Below are positions 48,321 to 59,729 of a stretch of DNA of 64,000 nucleotides, one piece after another. Source of the stretch: Pyrus communis (taxonomy: Eukaryota > Streptophyta > Magnoliopsida > Rosales > Rosaceae); the NCBI RefSeq assembly GCF_963583255.1, contig NC_084804.1, positions 21,954,061-22,018,060 on the forward strand. Direction: 5' to 3'. Positions within the stretch are counted from its first letter, which is position 1; each line of letters opens with the position of its first letter. A program made the position numbers and the translations under genes. The notes under the pieces are model-generated. The model saw nothing but the letters and a program-made list of their open reading frames with translations. It searched no databases and had not been told where the DNA came from.

Positions 48321-48393
48321 CGACTCCACTGGGGATCGAACCCAGAATCTCTGGTTTCGTAGACCAGCGCCTTATCCATTGGGCCATGGAGTC
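48321..48393 (-). tRNA. tRNA-Arg (anticodon ACG)
   Basis: 73 nt, minus strand. The acceptor stem GACTCCA pairs fully with TGGAGTC, plus a G discriminator. The D arm has GGCCCAATGG (A box), the anticodon loop reads CTACGAA (ACG) and the T arm has CTGGG-TTCGATC-CCCAG. A T-run (plus-strand A-run) follows the 3' side. ACG is read as ICG after editing, decoding CGU/CGC/CGA. Confidence 0.96.
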
Positions 48394-49043
48394 CCTTTTG
48401 GCTTCAAAGTCCATGATTCTTTTATTATATTATTATCAAGTCTGTAGTCATCCTATAATTTTATTTAATGGTGAGGACAAACCTAACATCAAACTCGCCC
48501 AATAAAACTGGCCCAAGCAATGAGTTCTCGATTTTGTACAACCAGGATTAATCCAACTTTAAAAAATCTAAAAAAAATTATAAAAATTAAAAAAACTTTC
48601 AAAGTTCAACACAATTGCAAATTAAACATTTGAAAATACTCAAAAGTCTACATCGATAATGATATGTAGGAATAAGAAGAAGAAAACATTAAAAAACGTA
48701 TAAAATTATGTTTATAAATAAAAATCGTCCTTGCCGTTACTCTTGCCCTGCTTCTTCTAAACATGTAGACTTTCACAAAAACAATTACTACTTGAAATGG
48801 ATAGTAAGAATAATTTTATTAGTCTTACTCTTCATTTTCTATTGTCCTCCACTAACGGATGAAGATGCTCTAACGGAACTTAATTTTCAATTTTGTTTGG
48901 ACAATAAGTTATAAAATCCTCCCGCTCTTTCACTACCCATTTTAGCCGCCCAAAACCTTTTACCGCCAAAACGCATCAATTCAAATAAAATCACTCTCTC
49001 TGCGTTTCCCAGAAGTCTCTCGCACACTCGGACGCTCGCACAA
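48394..49043. other. Intergenic; putative promoter and 5' UTR of RAD54
   Basis: AT-rich, no gene seen. The last ~130 bp become more CG-rich and contain CCGCCAAAAC and TTTTAGCCGCCCAAAACC. The CCGCCAAA-type motifs could be E2F-like sites, plausible for a replication/repair gene but not tested. Confidence 0.4.
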
Positions 49044-50386
49044 ATGGAGGAAGAAGATGTTCTCTCAATCTCCGACGCCTCCGGTTCATCCGATTCCTCC
49101 TCCGAATCCAGCGAGGAGTACTCGGCTGACCAAGAAGAGCTAGACCAAGAAGAAGAAGAAGACCGCCAAAACGACTTCGTGGTGGTCGAGAATAATCGAA
49201 AACCCATAGACCCTCCTCGGCCCTCCGCCGAAGATCGGAAATTGAAGAACGTCGACGCTCTCGTCAGGTACCGCTGATTTCTATATTCAATTTTATTTTT
49301 GCTGAAGAACTTGGATTTCAAATTCCAATTTTCCACAGCTGAAGCGTCACCTAGGGTTTGTCTTTGTATGGATTTTGCGTTCCTGTTTGGTTGCTAAGAA
49401 AATAGTGGAGGATAAAAGAAAAACCAATTGTTTGAATCATTGAGTTCGGATGGATTTACTTTCTAAGAAATGATATTGCCTTTTTTGGGTATATAATGGG
49501 GGATTAAAGAAATGATATTGCTTGATTAAGCTGTTTGTTGCTGTTATTCTTACTTAAGGTTCTTGAAATCTGAGCTCTCAAAACACTCCGAGCATTCAAT
49601 TTATGAAGTTTCATTGTGCAATCATATATAGGAACTGGAAACCCTTTAGGTTGAATTGTTGGTATAAGTGTTTTCTAATCCCAAGTTTTGTATTTGAACT
49701 GAAATTTGGGGTAAAATGATTCTCCATCAGAGGTAACCTTGTCGTGAAAAGGCAGCCACTGCTTCCTCGAGTTCTCTCAGTGACGGAAGGAGCAGCAGTT
49801 TGTAGGAAACCCTTTAAACCTCCATGCTCTATTGGCTATGAGGATGGAACTGACCAGCTCGCGCGTCGTCTCTGTGCACGTAGACGATTTGTTCCCTGGG
49901 GCTCATCAACTGCAGCATTCATTCCACATATTAATATGAATTTGAGTATAGAAAATGAGGGTGAGAAAGATCCAGTGGAAAAGAGTGTGACACTACCTAC
50001 CGGAATTGATCCTTTGGTCTTGTGGCAATCTGAAGAATTCGAAATTGCGGCTTCTAATATGGTGCAGATAGTAGTGGACCCAGTGCTTGTTCGTTTCCTT
50101 CGACCACATCAAAGGTTTTTCTCTCGTTATTAAAACTGATTTACTTCGTTTTGGTAAATTTTTAATAGCAATGCTCACCATTTGCTATGCATCCATCGAA
50201 TTTGAGAAAAGTTTCTAATATGCTTTAATATTTTCATTGGCTGCTGTTGCGTAAAATTGATGAGATGAAGTTTTAATGCAGAGAAGGCGTTCAGTTTATG
50301 TTTGAATGTGTTTCAGGGTTAAATAGTGCATCAAATATATATGGATGCATTCTGGCAGATGATATGGGGTAATTCTCTATCTTCAT

Positions 50387-50430
<44 letters not shown>

Positions 50431-51030
50431 TCTGTGCAATTATATCAGCAGATTTTCTTTTACATTATTATCTATAGGGGATCATGTATTCAGGTTTGTT
50501 CTTAATTTTGGTACTTTTGCAGTTTGGGAAAGACATTGCAGTCTATCACATTACTATATACTCTTCTATGTCAAGGGTTTGATGGGAAACCAATGGTTAA
50601 AAAGGCCATTATAGTCACCCCTACCAGTCTTGTGAGCAACTGGGAGGCTGAGATAAAGAAGTGGGTTGGAGAAAGAGTTAATCTTATTGCCCTTTGTGAA
50701 AGTACCAGAGATGATGTTGTTTCTGGAATTGATCGGTTCACAAGTCCTCACCGCCATGTACAGGTAGAATTGCATAACTGGTCTGACATTTATCTTTGAA
50801 CAATGAACTTACAGTCACTACAAATCAGGTACTGATTGTTTCATATGAGACATTTCGGATGCATTCTGCAAAATTTAGCCAAAGCGAGTCCTGTGACCTT
50901 CTCATATGTGATGAGGCTCACCGCCTGAAGAATGATCAGACAATGACGAATCGGGTATGACGTATACAATTCTGTTTTCCATTATGATTATTTTTTTTAC
51001 CTCTATACATAACACCCCAACCACCCCGCG

Positions 51031-51073
<43 letters not shown>

Positions 51074-52057
51074 AACTATTCCTGAACATTCTATCAGGCT
51101 TTGGCTGCTCTTTCATGCAAGCGGCGTATTCTGTTGTCGGGAACTCCAATGCAGGTAGGGTGCAATTGTGCATGCTGTCTTACAATTCCAAACTGTTGTC
51201 TAATTTCTCTTTTCGTCTGCACCATTGCAGAATGACCTAGAAGAGTTCTTTGCCATGGTCAATTTTACTAATCCGGGAATCTTAGGTGATGCTGCATATT
51301 TTCGCCGCTACTATGAGGTGAGCTGATGGCTTTACATTTCATGTCTGACCACTGACCCTTAGAATGAATCTACATCACCATGTTTATTGGCTGCCTTATA
51401 GTTTCTCTTTTTCCTTTTTCTTTTCTGCTTCTCCCTTTGTAAATAACTAAATATGCCAAGCTCAGAAACCATTAAGTTGGGCCTCTTTCTGGTAATATCA
51501 TTTCAGTGACATAATTCTTATGAGGATTATCTCATTCTTATACTTGAAATATACCAAAATATAATATTTTATGAATGAATTTCTTCTTTTCTCGCTGTTG
51601 CCTTGAATTTTACTGTATATGAATTTTATGAACTGTTACATATATGTTTTGTGAAGGCACCCATTATTTGTGGAAGAGAACCTAATGCCTCTGAAAAAGA
51701 GAGGAAGCTAAGTGTTGAACGATCAGCTGAACTAAGTGGAACAGTAAATCAGGTTAGATTTCCTTGTTGACACGATAGCTATAGACATAACCCTTATCCA
51801 GGCTTTGTTTTATAAAGTTGTATCAACAGCTTTCACTGACCGTTGGAGTTGTGAAAGGCTAACTAATATTTTAAATCAGCATTTCTCTTCTATTTTGACG
51901 TAAATAATCTTTTTTCATGATTAATGAGTAATGATTAACAAACTTTTTCAGTTTATTTTGCGGCGGACTAATGCACTACTATCAAACCACCTCCCACCAA
52001 AGGTATGCCACTAATGTTAGACGAAGTTAAATATACGTGTATACTTTCATTAAAAAG

Positions 52058-52101
<44 letters not shown>

Positions 52102-55100
52102 CATAATTAATTGCCCCTTACTTGAAGTTTCGTGTACAAACTTAACTTTCTACTCTTCATCTGAGTTTTGGAACCTATATGGTCGGGTAGGGTAGATGAA
52201 TCTGCACACATTTTGGAAAGTCAAGTCTAGTTGACTTAAAAGCTGAATAGAAAAATCTTTTGTTAGCGTGACTTAAAGGTACTTTTGGAAGGACCGAGTA
52301 TTTCTGGATTTACATTTGGATGTCTAGAAAGTTACTTAGGCTATCTATTACTACTTTCATTACATTATGGAACTTCAGAGAATTCTACTGCAGTGGATGG
52401 TTCTCTTGTTTTCGGTTGCAGCTTGCTCTAATATAGGCAGTCAAAATTCAAATGTCTTGCCTCAGACAGGATTACATGAAAAAATGGCTATTTTTGTTAC
52501 AGAAGTAGCAAAAGTAATTCTGCATTTCAATGTCTTGTTTTCCCCTTGCAGATAATTGAAGTTGTTTGTTGCAAGTTGACTCCTCTCCAAATAGACATAT
52601 ACAACCATTTCATACATTCCAAAAATGTGAGTTCTCATTCTTATCGAGCCATCAAGCAGTTCCTGAAAGATGCAGAACTTTTGGAGTTAGCGAAAAGACT
52701 GTCTGACAGGATATGTTTTTTACTCTGTTTTTCTCAAACACAGGTTAAACGAGCAATTTCTGAAGACACGAAGCAATCAAAGATTTTGGCTTATATTACA
52801 GCTCTTAAGAAGCTATGCAATCATCCAAAGGTATGGCATATATGTAAACACACTTACACTGACACATATGCATGCAAACACATAATTTCATCGAGATGTT
52901 TTTCTGTCAATATTATTTTTGGACCCATTCTGAGGATACATGGTAACATTTTTTTAATAGCCCTTATTTTTACTTCTAAAGAAATCTTTTGCTATCTCTT
53001 ATAAGAAGAAACCACATCTCCCAATACCAGGGAGGAGGAAGAAGGCCAAAGTTTTATGGGGATGCATAGTATTGGCCTTTTTGGGACAGTTTGGCTGCAA
53101 AGAAACGAGATGATTTTTGAAGATGTTGCCGGTGGTGGGACAGATATTTTATGGGAAAAACTCCATTCGAGTCTCGTCATCTTTATGGGCTTCAGTCTCT
53201 ACCGAATGGCTTTATCTTAGTCTATAATTTGACTGGACTGGAAAGCTGTTATAATTTTAATTGTATGGTCTGTTTATGTTGTAGTGCCTTAAAATATTAT
53301 TTCTATGATTTTTCTTTTACTGTTTCCGTCCAAGTTGTGGCCATCTTGTCCACTCGTGTATTTTTATTGTTTTCTGCACTAAAATTTGTTTCTTTTTGAA
53401 AAAAATATGCATGCGCTATGCGATATCAGAATTCAGAAGACATAGGCCTTCATGGGTTTTATATTTTATGGTTTCAAATTTTCTATTACATTATCATCCT
53501 GATGCATCTTTTTTTATTACCTCGGGGGCCTTCCCATGTTAGTTATTCGACTTTGAGTTGCTTTCATCCTCATGAAATTTGTTCATTGTAGCTCATCTAT
53601 GATACTATAAGAAGTGGAAGTCCGGGAACTTCAGGTTTTGAGGACTGTATTCGCTTTTTCCCTCCAGATATGTTCTCTGGAAGGTATGCATTCCTGTTGT
53701 ACTTTATTCTTATTTTTCATATCTAATAATATTCCAACAGTCAACACTTATAGTCTAATACCATTGATTTCTTATGTTCTTAGATCTGGATCATGGACTG
53801 GCGGGGATGGTGCTTGGGTTGAACTGTCCGGAAAAATGCATGTTTTAGCTCGGTTACTGGCCCATTTACGTAAGAAGACTGATGACCGTATTGTCCTTGT
53901 CTCAAACTATACGCAGGTAAACATTGATCCTAGATTACAATGTATGTATGTATGTGTATATTTGTTACTGGATGCTTGTCCTTTCTTGTGTGGAGGCAGC
54001 ACATGGTTTTCACAAAGAAATCATTCTTGGCACCAGTCAGGATTCCTTTGCTGTAATAAAATTACATTATAGCTAATCAGGGACAAGTTTTTATTTTTAT
54101 TATTTCTTTTGGGATTTACTTCCTAGTATCTTAATTTTGAATGATCTTGAAGTTGGCAGAGTTTTCATTTCTATCTTTTTTGACTGAAAATGTTTTGTTA
54201 CATCTGTCGCTATTAGATATACGACCTTTGAAAACGGAATCCTTTGCATTTTCTGTGAATTTTTTATTTAGTCCATTGATTCGAGTTGATGACTCATGTT
54301 TACCCTTTCCAAACCATATGTGCTTATTTTGGAAACTGAGGTATTTAGGTATGAGTAATTGCTTGGATTATTGACCATGGAAGAGGAAAATGCATCTGAT
54401 GTTATTAAGAAAAAGAGAGGTGTAATGCTACCTTATCACTGCATTGGTGTATCATATGCAAAGACAAAGAGGCTTATAAGTATTCATAATCTCTTCCTTC
54501 ATTGTCATGTTGCTTTGAGATTCTGGCATAAGGTATTTCATGGGGCAAACTTGAATGGGTGATTTATTTTTCGAGTGCATGTTTATTTCATGAGAATGTC
54601 TGTGCTTTTGGTGGGGGAAAAAAGGTCAAATGTTTATGAAATTGTGTAATTGTGTTGTATTGGCAATATTCTGGGTAATTTGGCCTGAAAGGAGTATTGG
54701 ATTATTTTAGGGAATTGAAGAGAGGAGGTGGGAAATGGATGTCATGCGTTAAAGACATTCCATTCTTCATGTCAATTGAGGGAGATGATTCTCAAGTCAC
54801 TCTTACTCCTAATTGTCATTTGTTGTTACTTGTTAGTTATATTATTAGTCAGATCCTATAGGTTATAAAGTACCTTCAGTTGATTGCTTGCAGTGCATTC
54901 GTCCATGGTTTGTAAAATAATATTCTTCAATTTCTTATGTAGGAAAAAGACATAATATCTGATTTCACTCTAGCATTAATTGCCACAATTTCCCTGTGTA
55001 AAAAACTAGGTTTTTGCAGCCTACCTTGTTGTAATTTAGTTCAATTGTCATGTACCAGACACTGGACCTTTTTGCGCAATTGTGTCGAGAAAGAAGATAC

Positions 55101-56941
55101 CCATATTTGAGGCTTGACGGAACCACATCTATCAGTAAAAGACAGAAATTAGTAAACCATTTCAATGACCCCTCAAAGGTATATAGCTATAACATTTGTA
55201 ATTATACATGCAATATACACTCTTGTAGTTTCTTTATGCTTCTCTATGCTCTGTTTGGGCATACATATTTCGTTAAACAAATAAACACTCAACTTCTTGC
55301 AGGATGAATTTGTATTTCTCTTAAGCAGCAAGGCTGGTGGTTGTGGTCTTAATTTAATAGGTGGAAATCGGCTGGTTTTGTTTGATCCTGACTGGAATCC
55401 TGCCAACGATAAACAAGTAAGTGCGTAGGTCAAGTGCTTTGTGCACAGCTGAAAAGAGATCATAAAATATGCACATTCTTCGTATAATATTCTTATCGTT
55501 TTAGCTTTTTTTCTTTCTTTCTTATTCCATAAATAGGCTGCTGCAAGAGTTTGGAGGGATGGGCAAAAGAAGAGAGTATACATTTACAGATTTTTGAGTA
55601 CTGGAACAATTGAAGAAAAGGTTTAGATTTGGCAGAAATCGAGTTATCATAATTACTTTTAATTGTTTCCTTCTGCATCTGTATGATTTATGCAATCAGT
55701 TCTATCAATTTCATGCTAATAAACCAACCTTGTATTCTGCAGGTGTACCAGCGCCAGATGTCAAAAGAAGGGCTTCAAAAGGTTATTCAGCACGAACAAA
55801 CAGATAACCCGAAGGCACAGGTTTGAAATTGTACATCTTTCTATCTTCATGATTGGTGTTCTCCTTTAAGTGCATACTATACAACAGTTCTTTTGTTCCA
55901 GGGAAACCTTCTTTCAACAGAAGACCTGCGCGATCTATTCACATTTCATGAGAATGTGAGGTAACGCCTATTGTGTCCTTGACCATTGTATTATCATTTG
56001 TATATCTTCTATGTATCATTTTCGTGCCCTGAAAATTCCATTTTCCTGTTGATGGGTTTTATTAATCATGTGTGTAGGTCTGACGTGCATGAGAAGATGA
56101 ACTGCATCCGTTGCCAAAATACCAATGATACACCTCAGACCACAGCCGAGGGAGAAGCAAACGAATCAACCAATCAAAATGGTCAGTCTGGGCAAGTAAT
56201 ATCTGATATAGGTGGATTTGCAGAACGTGCTGGATGCTTCCATCAATTAAAGAGCTCGGAGAAGCAGGTTGGCCACATCAATTTATGAGATGTCATAGAT
56301 GCTCGTAGCTTTTAACTTATGATTTTGTAACTCTGTAGAGACATTTTCTTTTCAGGTAGGGACACCTCTAGAAGAAGATCTAAGTAATTGGGGGCACCAT
56401 TTCTCCCCAACTTCAGTACCTGATTCTATTCTCCAAGCTTCAGCTGGAGATGAGGTATGAATACTTTGTTCTTCGTTAAATTGTTTTTGTTGTCTTCACT
56501 TTTCGATATTTCAGAGAACAAAATTTCACACACTGCTATCCATTAGCGGAAGTAATGATACATAATTATTTTCAGGTCACATTTGTGTTTACAAACCAAG
56601 TGGATGGGAAGCTTGTACCAATTGAATCAAAAGTAAGCCCAAAGATTCAGGAACAAGAAGGAAAAGAGAACTGTCCCAGATTAAAACAAAACCTGAACCA
56701 GAAATCCGTGCCATTGTCCTGGCAAAGAAAACCGCTCGAATCTGTGTCTTCGGGTGAAAATTCTATCAGAAACACATCTGCCCCTTTCAAGCCCTCAGAA
56801 AAGTCCACCGTGAAATCAGTAAAAACTTCTTTGAAGGGTCCAGTGCATGTTGCATTAACGCCTAAACTGTCTCTTAACAATCGATTGCCCCAGAAAAGAT
56901 CGTCTCCTGATTCTGTGGAACACGACGACGATTTTGTGTGA
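49044..56941 (+). CDS. RAD54: DNA repair/recombination ATPase RAD54 (SNF2 family)
   Basis: 21 exons: 49044-49267, 49731-50114, 50282-50368, 50523-50763, 50829-50954, 51098-51154, 51231-51317, 51657-51752, 51952-52002, 52552-52626, 52744-52830, 53592-53683, 53784-53916, 55059-55178, 55303-55416, 55537-55620, 55743-55820, 55902-55960, 56078-56267, 56356-56454, 56576-56941. All phases agree; 949 residues. An acidic Ser/Glu N terminus precedes the SNF2 motor: Walker A DDMGLGKT (K235), DEAH 340-343, SGTPMQN from 368, helicase C motifs LRLDGTT and [13 protein letters not shown], and ARVWRDGQ near 660. The C-terminal ~200 residues are poorly conserved. RAD54 remodels chromatin and stimulates RAD51 strand exchange in homologous recombination in the nucleus. 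Introns hold a C42 run and LINE pieces; no coding lesion. Confidence 0.95.
51031..51072 (+). repeat. C42 homopolymer in RAD54 intron 5
   Basis: An uninterrupted run of 42 C, preceded by CCACCCCGCG, ending 25 bp before the acceptor of exon 6. Could be overestimated or underestimated by sequencing. Confidence 0.85.
52985..53270 (+). mobile_element. LINE (L1-type) C-terminal fragment in RAD54 intron 11
   Basis: Plus-strand translation across frames gives a broken form of the LINE end: [16 protein letters not shown], then WEKLHSS and [12 protein letters not shown] pieces, resembling the W-x-W-x-x-R-N-x-R-I-F end of plant L1 reverse transcriptase proteins. Frames shift; no ORF remains. Confidence 0.65.
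54360..54760 (+). mobile_element. LINE zinc-knuckle (zf-RVT) fragment in RAD54 intron 13
   Basis: The plus strand reads [20 protein letters not shown], resembling the ES-x-x-H-L-F-L-H-C..LW zinc-binding end of plant L1 elements, followed by decayed text. Same orientation as the fragment in intron 11. Confidence 0.65.
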
Positions 56942-57739
56942 GTTTTGTTTTTGGCCTTTATAAGGTGATTAGTGGCATTGATTTTCATTACTTTACTAAT
57001 GTATACAGGATTCAAGTCTCGTGTTTCCCAGAAAGGAAATCGTCACAGATATTGGCATTGCCTTGTGTATAATTAGTCCCTTACCAAATTATAGCTTTCT
57101 ACTTTCAATTTCTATTTACATTTTTTTTTTGTTAAATGAAGAAAGATTAGGCAAGATTAGTGCTTTTTCCTTATCTAGACCTTAACGTCTGGTCTTTCAT
57201 GCAGAGGTCGAAACCGGTCGATCGGCTCCCTTTCGGTTGGCTTTGAACAAGTAGCTTAAAATTCAAAAGTTCAAACCTAAAATTTAAGCATGTAGGGTTT
57301 TTTTTAGTCTAAACACTATTCTACATAAATCTACAATAAGAAAAAGGGAGAGGGTTTAAACCTGGGAGCAGAGGTTTAGACAACATCAGTAAGGAACGAA
57401 CTACAATACATGCAGAGCATTGAAAGAGATTTGTAATTCATGAGAATAAATTGATATCAAACTCATTATTTACGATATTTGAATTTAAGATCTTTTATTT
57501 ATAACTAATTTAGCCTAAGTTCCTTGGTACTTGAAAATTCCTCATTCAAACGCACTATTAAAAGAAGCAACTTATTGAGGATGTGTAAAAACATGGAAGA
57601 AAATGATGAAAATGGGTGTAAGGCGAAGTTGCCAATACTGATTTTTCTAGCTAACTTGGGGTATTTACAGGAGAAGTTGCCAATACGTTGTTTGCTGGCA
57701 GGGATGCACTGTGCTAGGTAGACTAATAGAGCATACCTC
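56942..57739. other. 3' flank of RAD54; no gene recognised
   Basis: Contains RAD54 3' UTR and AT-rich sequence with poly-T stretches. A 65-codon ORF (57524-57721) is not recognised. Confidence 0.4.
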
Positions 57740-57742
57740 TGA

Positions 57743-59403
57743 GACCATCTCCAATGGTGGCTTATAACCTAAATTTTTCCTTTTTTTCCCCCAAAATCCA
57801 CTCCAACCCAAAACCTAAACCAAACCTAAAACCTAAAACTTAAAATGAAGGCAAATACCGGTCACAAATTTAGCCCACAAATTGAGGTGGGACTCACGGA
57901 TGAGAGTGAAAAGTGGGCTGTGAAGCCCATACCCCAAAACCCAATCTCCCTCACGCGCCACAAGCAGTGCAGCTGAAGGCCCACCCACGTGGGTTGTCCC
58001 CCTCTGCTGTCAGTTTTACTGTAGCCCAACAGCTACTTTTCTTCATCCAACGGCTCCATTTAAATGGGCCGTTGGTTAATCCAACGGTCCAGGTTCAAAT
58101 TTTTTTTTTTTAAAGTTTTATATTTATATATTTATTGAATCCAACGGCTTAGATCGAATATAATCAAATTTAACGGTAAAAAAAAAGATCTAACAGTCCA
58201 AATTTAAATCCAACGGCTAAAATAATTTAAAAAAAAATTATTTAACTTAAAATTCAACCAAAAACTCTATAAATACCTATGTATTTGTTCAAACATCCAC
58301 ACAAAACTCACTTTTCTCCTACAATTCTTCCAATTTTTCTTTCTACCATTTCTTCTCATTTCTAAAATTTTTGAGATGGCAAAAGAGCATGTTAGAGGTC
58401 GTAATTGGACCTTTGACGAAGATATTGCTTTATGTTTGGCATGGATTTCTGTTAGCAAAGATGGTGCCATCGGCACCAATCAAAATAGAAAGGTTTTGTG
58501 GGGTAAAATCGTTGATAAGTTCCATGAAAACTCCAACGCCGGTCGAAGGGAAGTTGGTGGTGTTTATGATCGGTGGAAGATTATCAACAAAGCGTGCACT
58601 TTGTGGAAGGGAAGCTTGGAGAGAGCCATGGTTGACATGCCTAGTGGAAGGGGCGCCTAAGAAATTGTGAGTTTCTTTGTTGATAGTTTAGTTGTCATGT
58701 ACATAATAGTATTTTGCAACTAATTGTTTTTATGTATTTGTTGCATAGGGTGACAAAGCAATGGCAATTTACAAGACAAGAATTACACCAAAAAATCAAG
58801 CTTTTAAGTTGCATCATGCTTGGAACATCCTCAAGGATTGTCCGAGGTGGGGAACCGATGCGAATCAACAATGTGGAAGATTATTTCATAATGAAGCCCC
58901 ACCCCCAAATGATGTCAATGAAGGTGTGAATTTTGCCGACAATGAAGGTGTTGACCAAATGAGCCCAACTTCTTCTTTTCCAAGGTCCCTAGGTAGAGAT
59001 AAGCAAAAGGAAACAAAGAGAAAAGGGAAGTCCCAAGATCCGATACGTGCACAATTTGCTAGCGAAATGGCAAGAATGAATAAAAACCACTGCCGTCGAC
59101 AAGAAGAATCGGCCCAAATGTTTTTGGCCATGAAGGAAGAAGGGGATAGGGAGCAAGAAAGGTACAAAACTAATTTGATAATGGAGGATCTCGACAAATA
59201 CACTCAGAGAGGAAGAAATACTTACGTGGTAAGCAAAAGAAAATTTTACGAAGGAATGCCACAAAGAGTATATTTCAAGATGATGATTCATCTCAAGACT
59301 ATCACCCAAGTCCATCACCAAGTCAAGATGGTGGATATCATTATTAAGTTTATATAGTCTATGAGTTTTCGATTGTATTAAGTTTATGTGGTTTATTAAT
59401 TGT

Positions 59404-59435
<32 letters not shown>

Positions 59436-59726
59436 TTTGTGTGGTTTATCATGATTTTCATGTATTGATTTAGTAATTTTTCAAAATTTATCGGAATTTA
59501 AATATTTTTAGGTTAAAATGTTCATAAAATTAATTTAGGATAGTTTACATAATTTTTTTTTTTTAAAGTTAATTTAAAAAAAAAAATTAGCCTTAATTCA
59601 TTCTTTGATAATCTGGGGCTAAAATTTTAGGCCAGAAGGGTTGGAGTAGAAAAACTGTTTCTGGGCTAAAACCTAAATTTTCTAGGCTAAATATTTTTAG
59701 GTTTTAGGTCACTATAGGAGATGGTC
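57743..59726 (+). mobile_element. PIF/Harbinger-like element carrying only a Myb-type ORF
   Basis: 1984 bp. Inverted termini GACCATCTCC at 57743 and GGAGATGGTC ending 59726; the match extends to about 32 bp with ~7 mismatches (both ends continue into AACCTAAA). The 3-bp TGA is present directly on both sides (57740-57742 and 59727-59729), fitting the TNA-type duplication of PIF/Harbinger elements. Subterminal TCCAACGG motifs recur at about 58037, 58079, 58139 and 58209. The interior has a Myb/SANT-like gene but no transposase (DDE) gene, so it would depend on a relative. Confidence 0.72.
58376..59357 (+). pseudogene. Myb/SANT-like (Harbinger ORF1 type, NAM-associated) gene, one premature stop
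   Basis: Exon 1 is 58376-58666 and exon 2 is 58749-59357, with donor GTGAGT and acceptor CATAG in phase 0. Exon 1 encodes a trihelix/SANT-like domain: NWTFDEDIALCLAW, VLWGKIVDKF and VYDRWKIINKA. It then meets a TAA at 58658-58660 only two codons before the splice site. Exon 2 gives FKLHHAWNILKDCPRW and a Lys/Glu-rich part with KRKGKSQDP and EEGDREQERYKTNLIMEDL. In rosid genomes such proteins are often labelled 'glutathione S-transferase T3-like' or NAM-associated (memory). In active Harbinger systems the Myb-like ORF1 works with the transposase in DNA binding. The C-terminal tail after MEDLDKYT looks frameshifted. Confidence 0.7.
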
Positions 59727-59729
59727 TGA

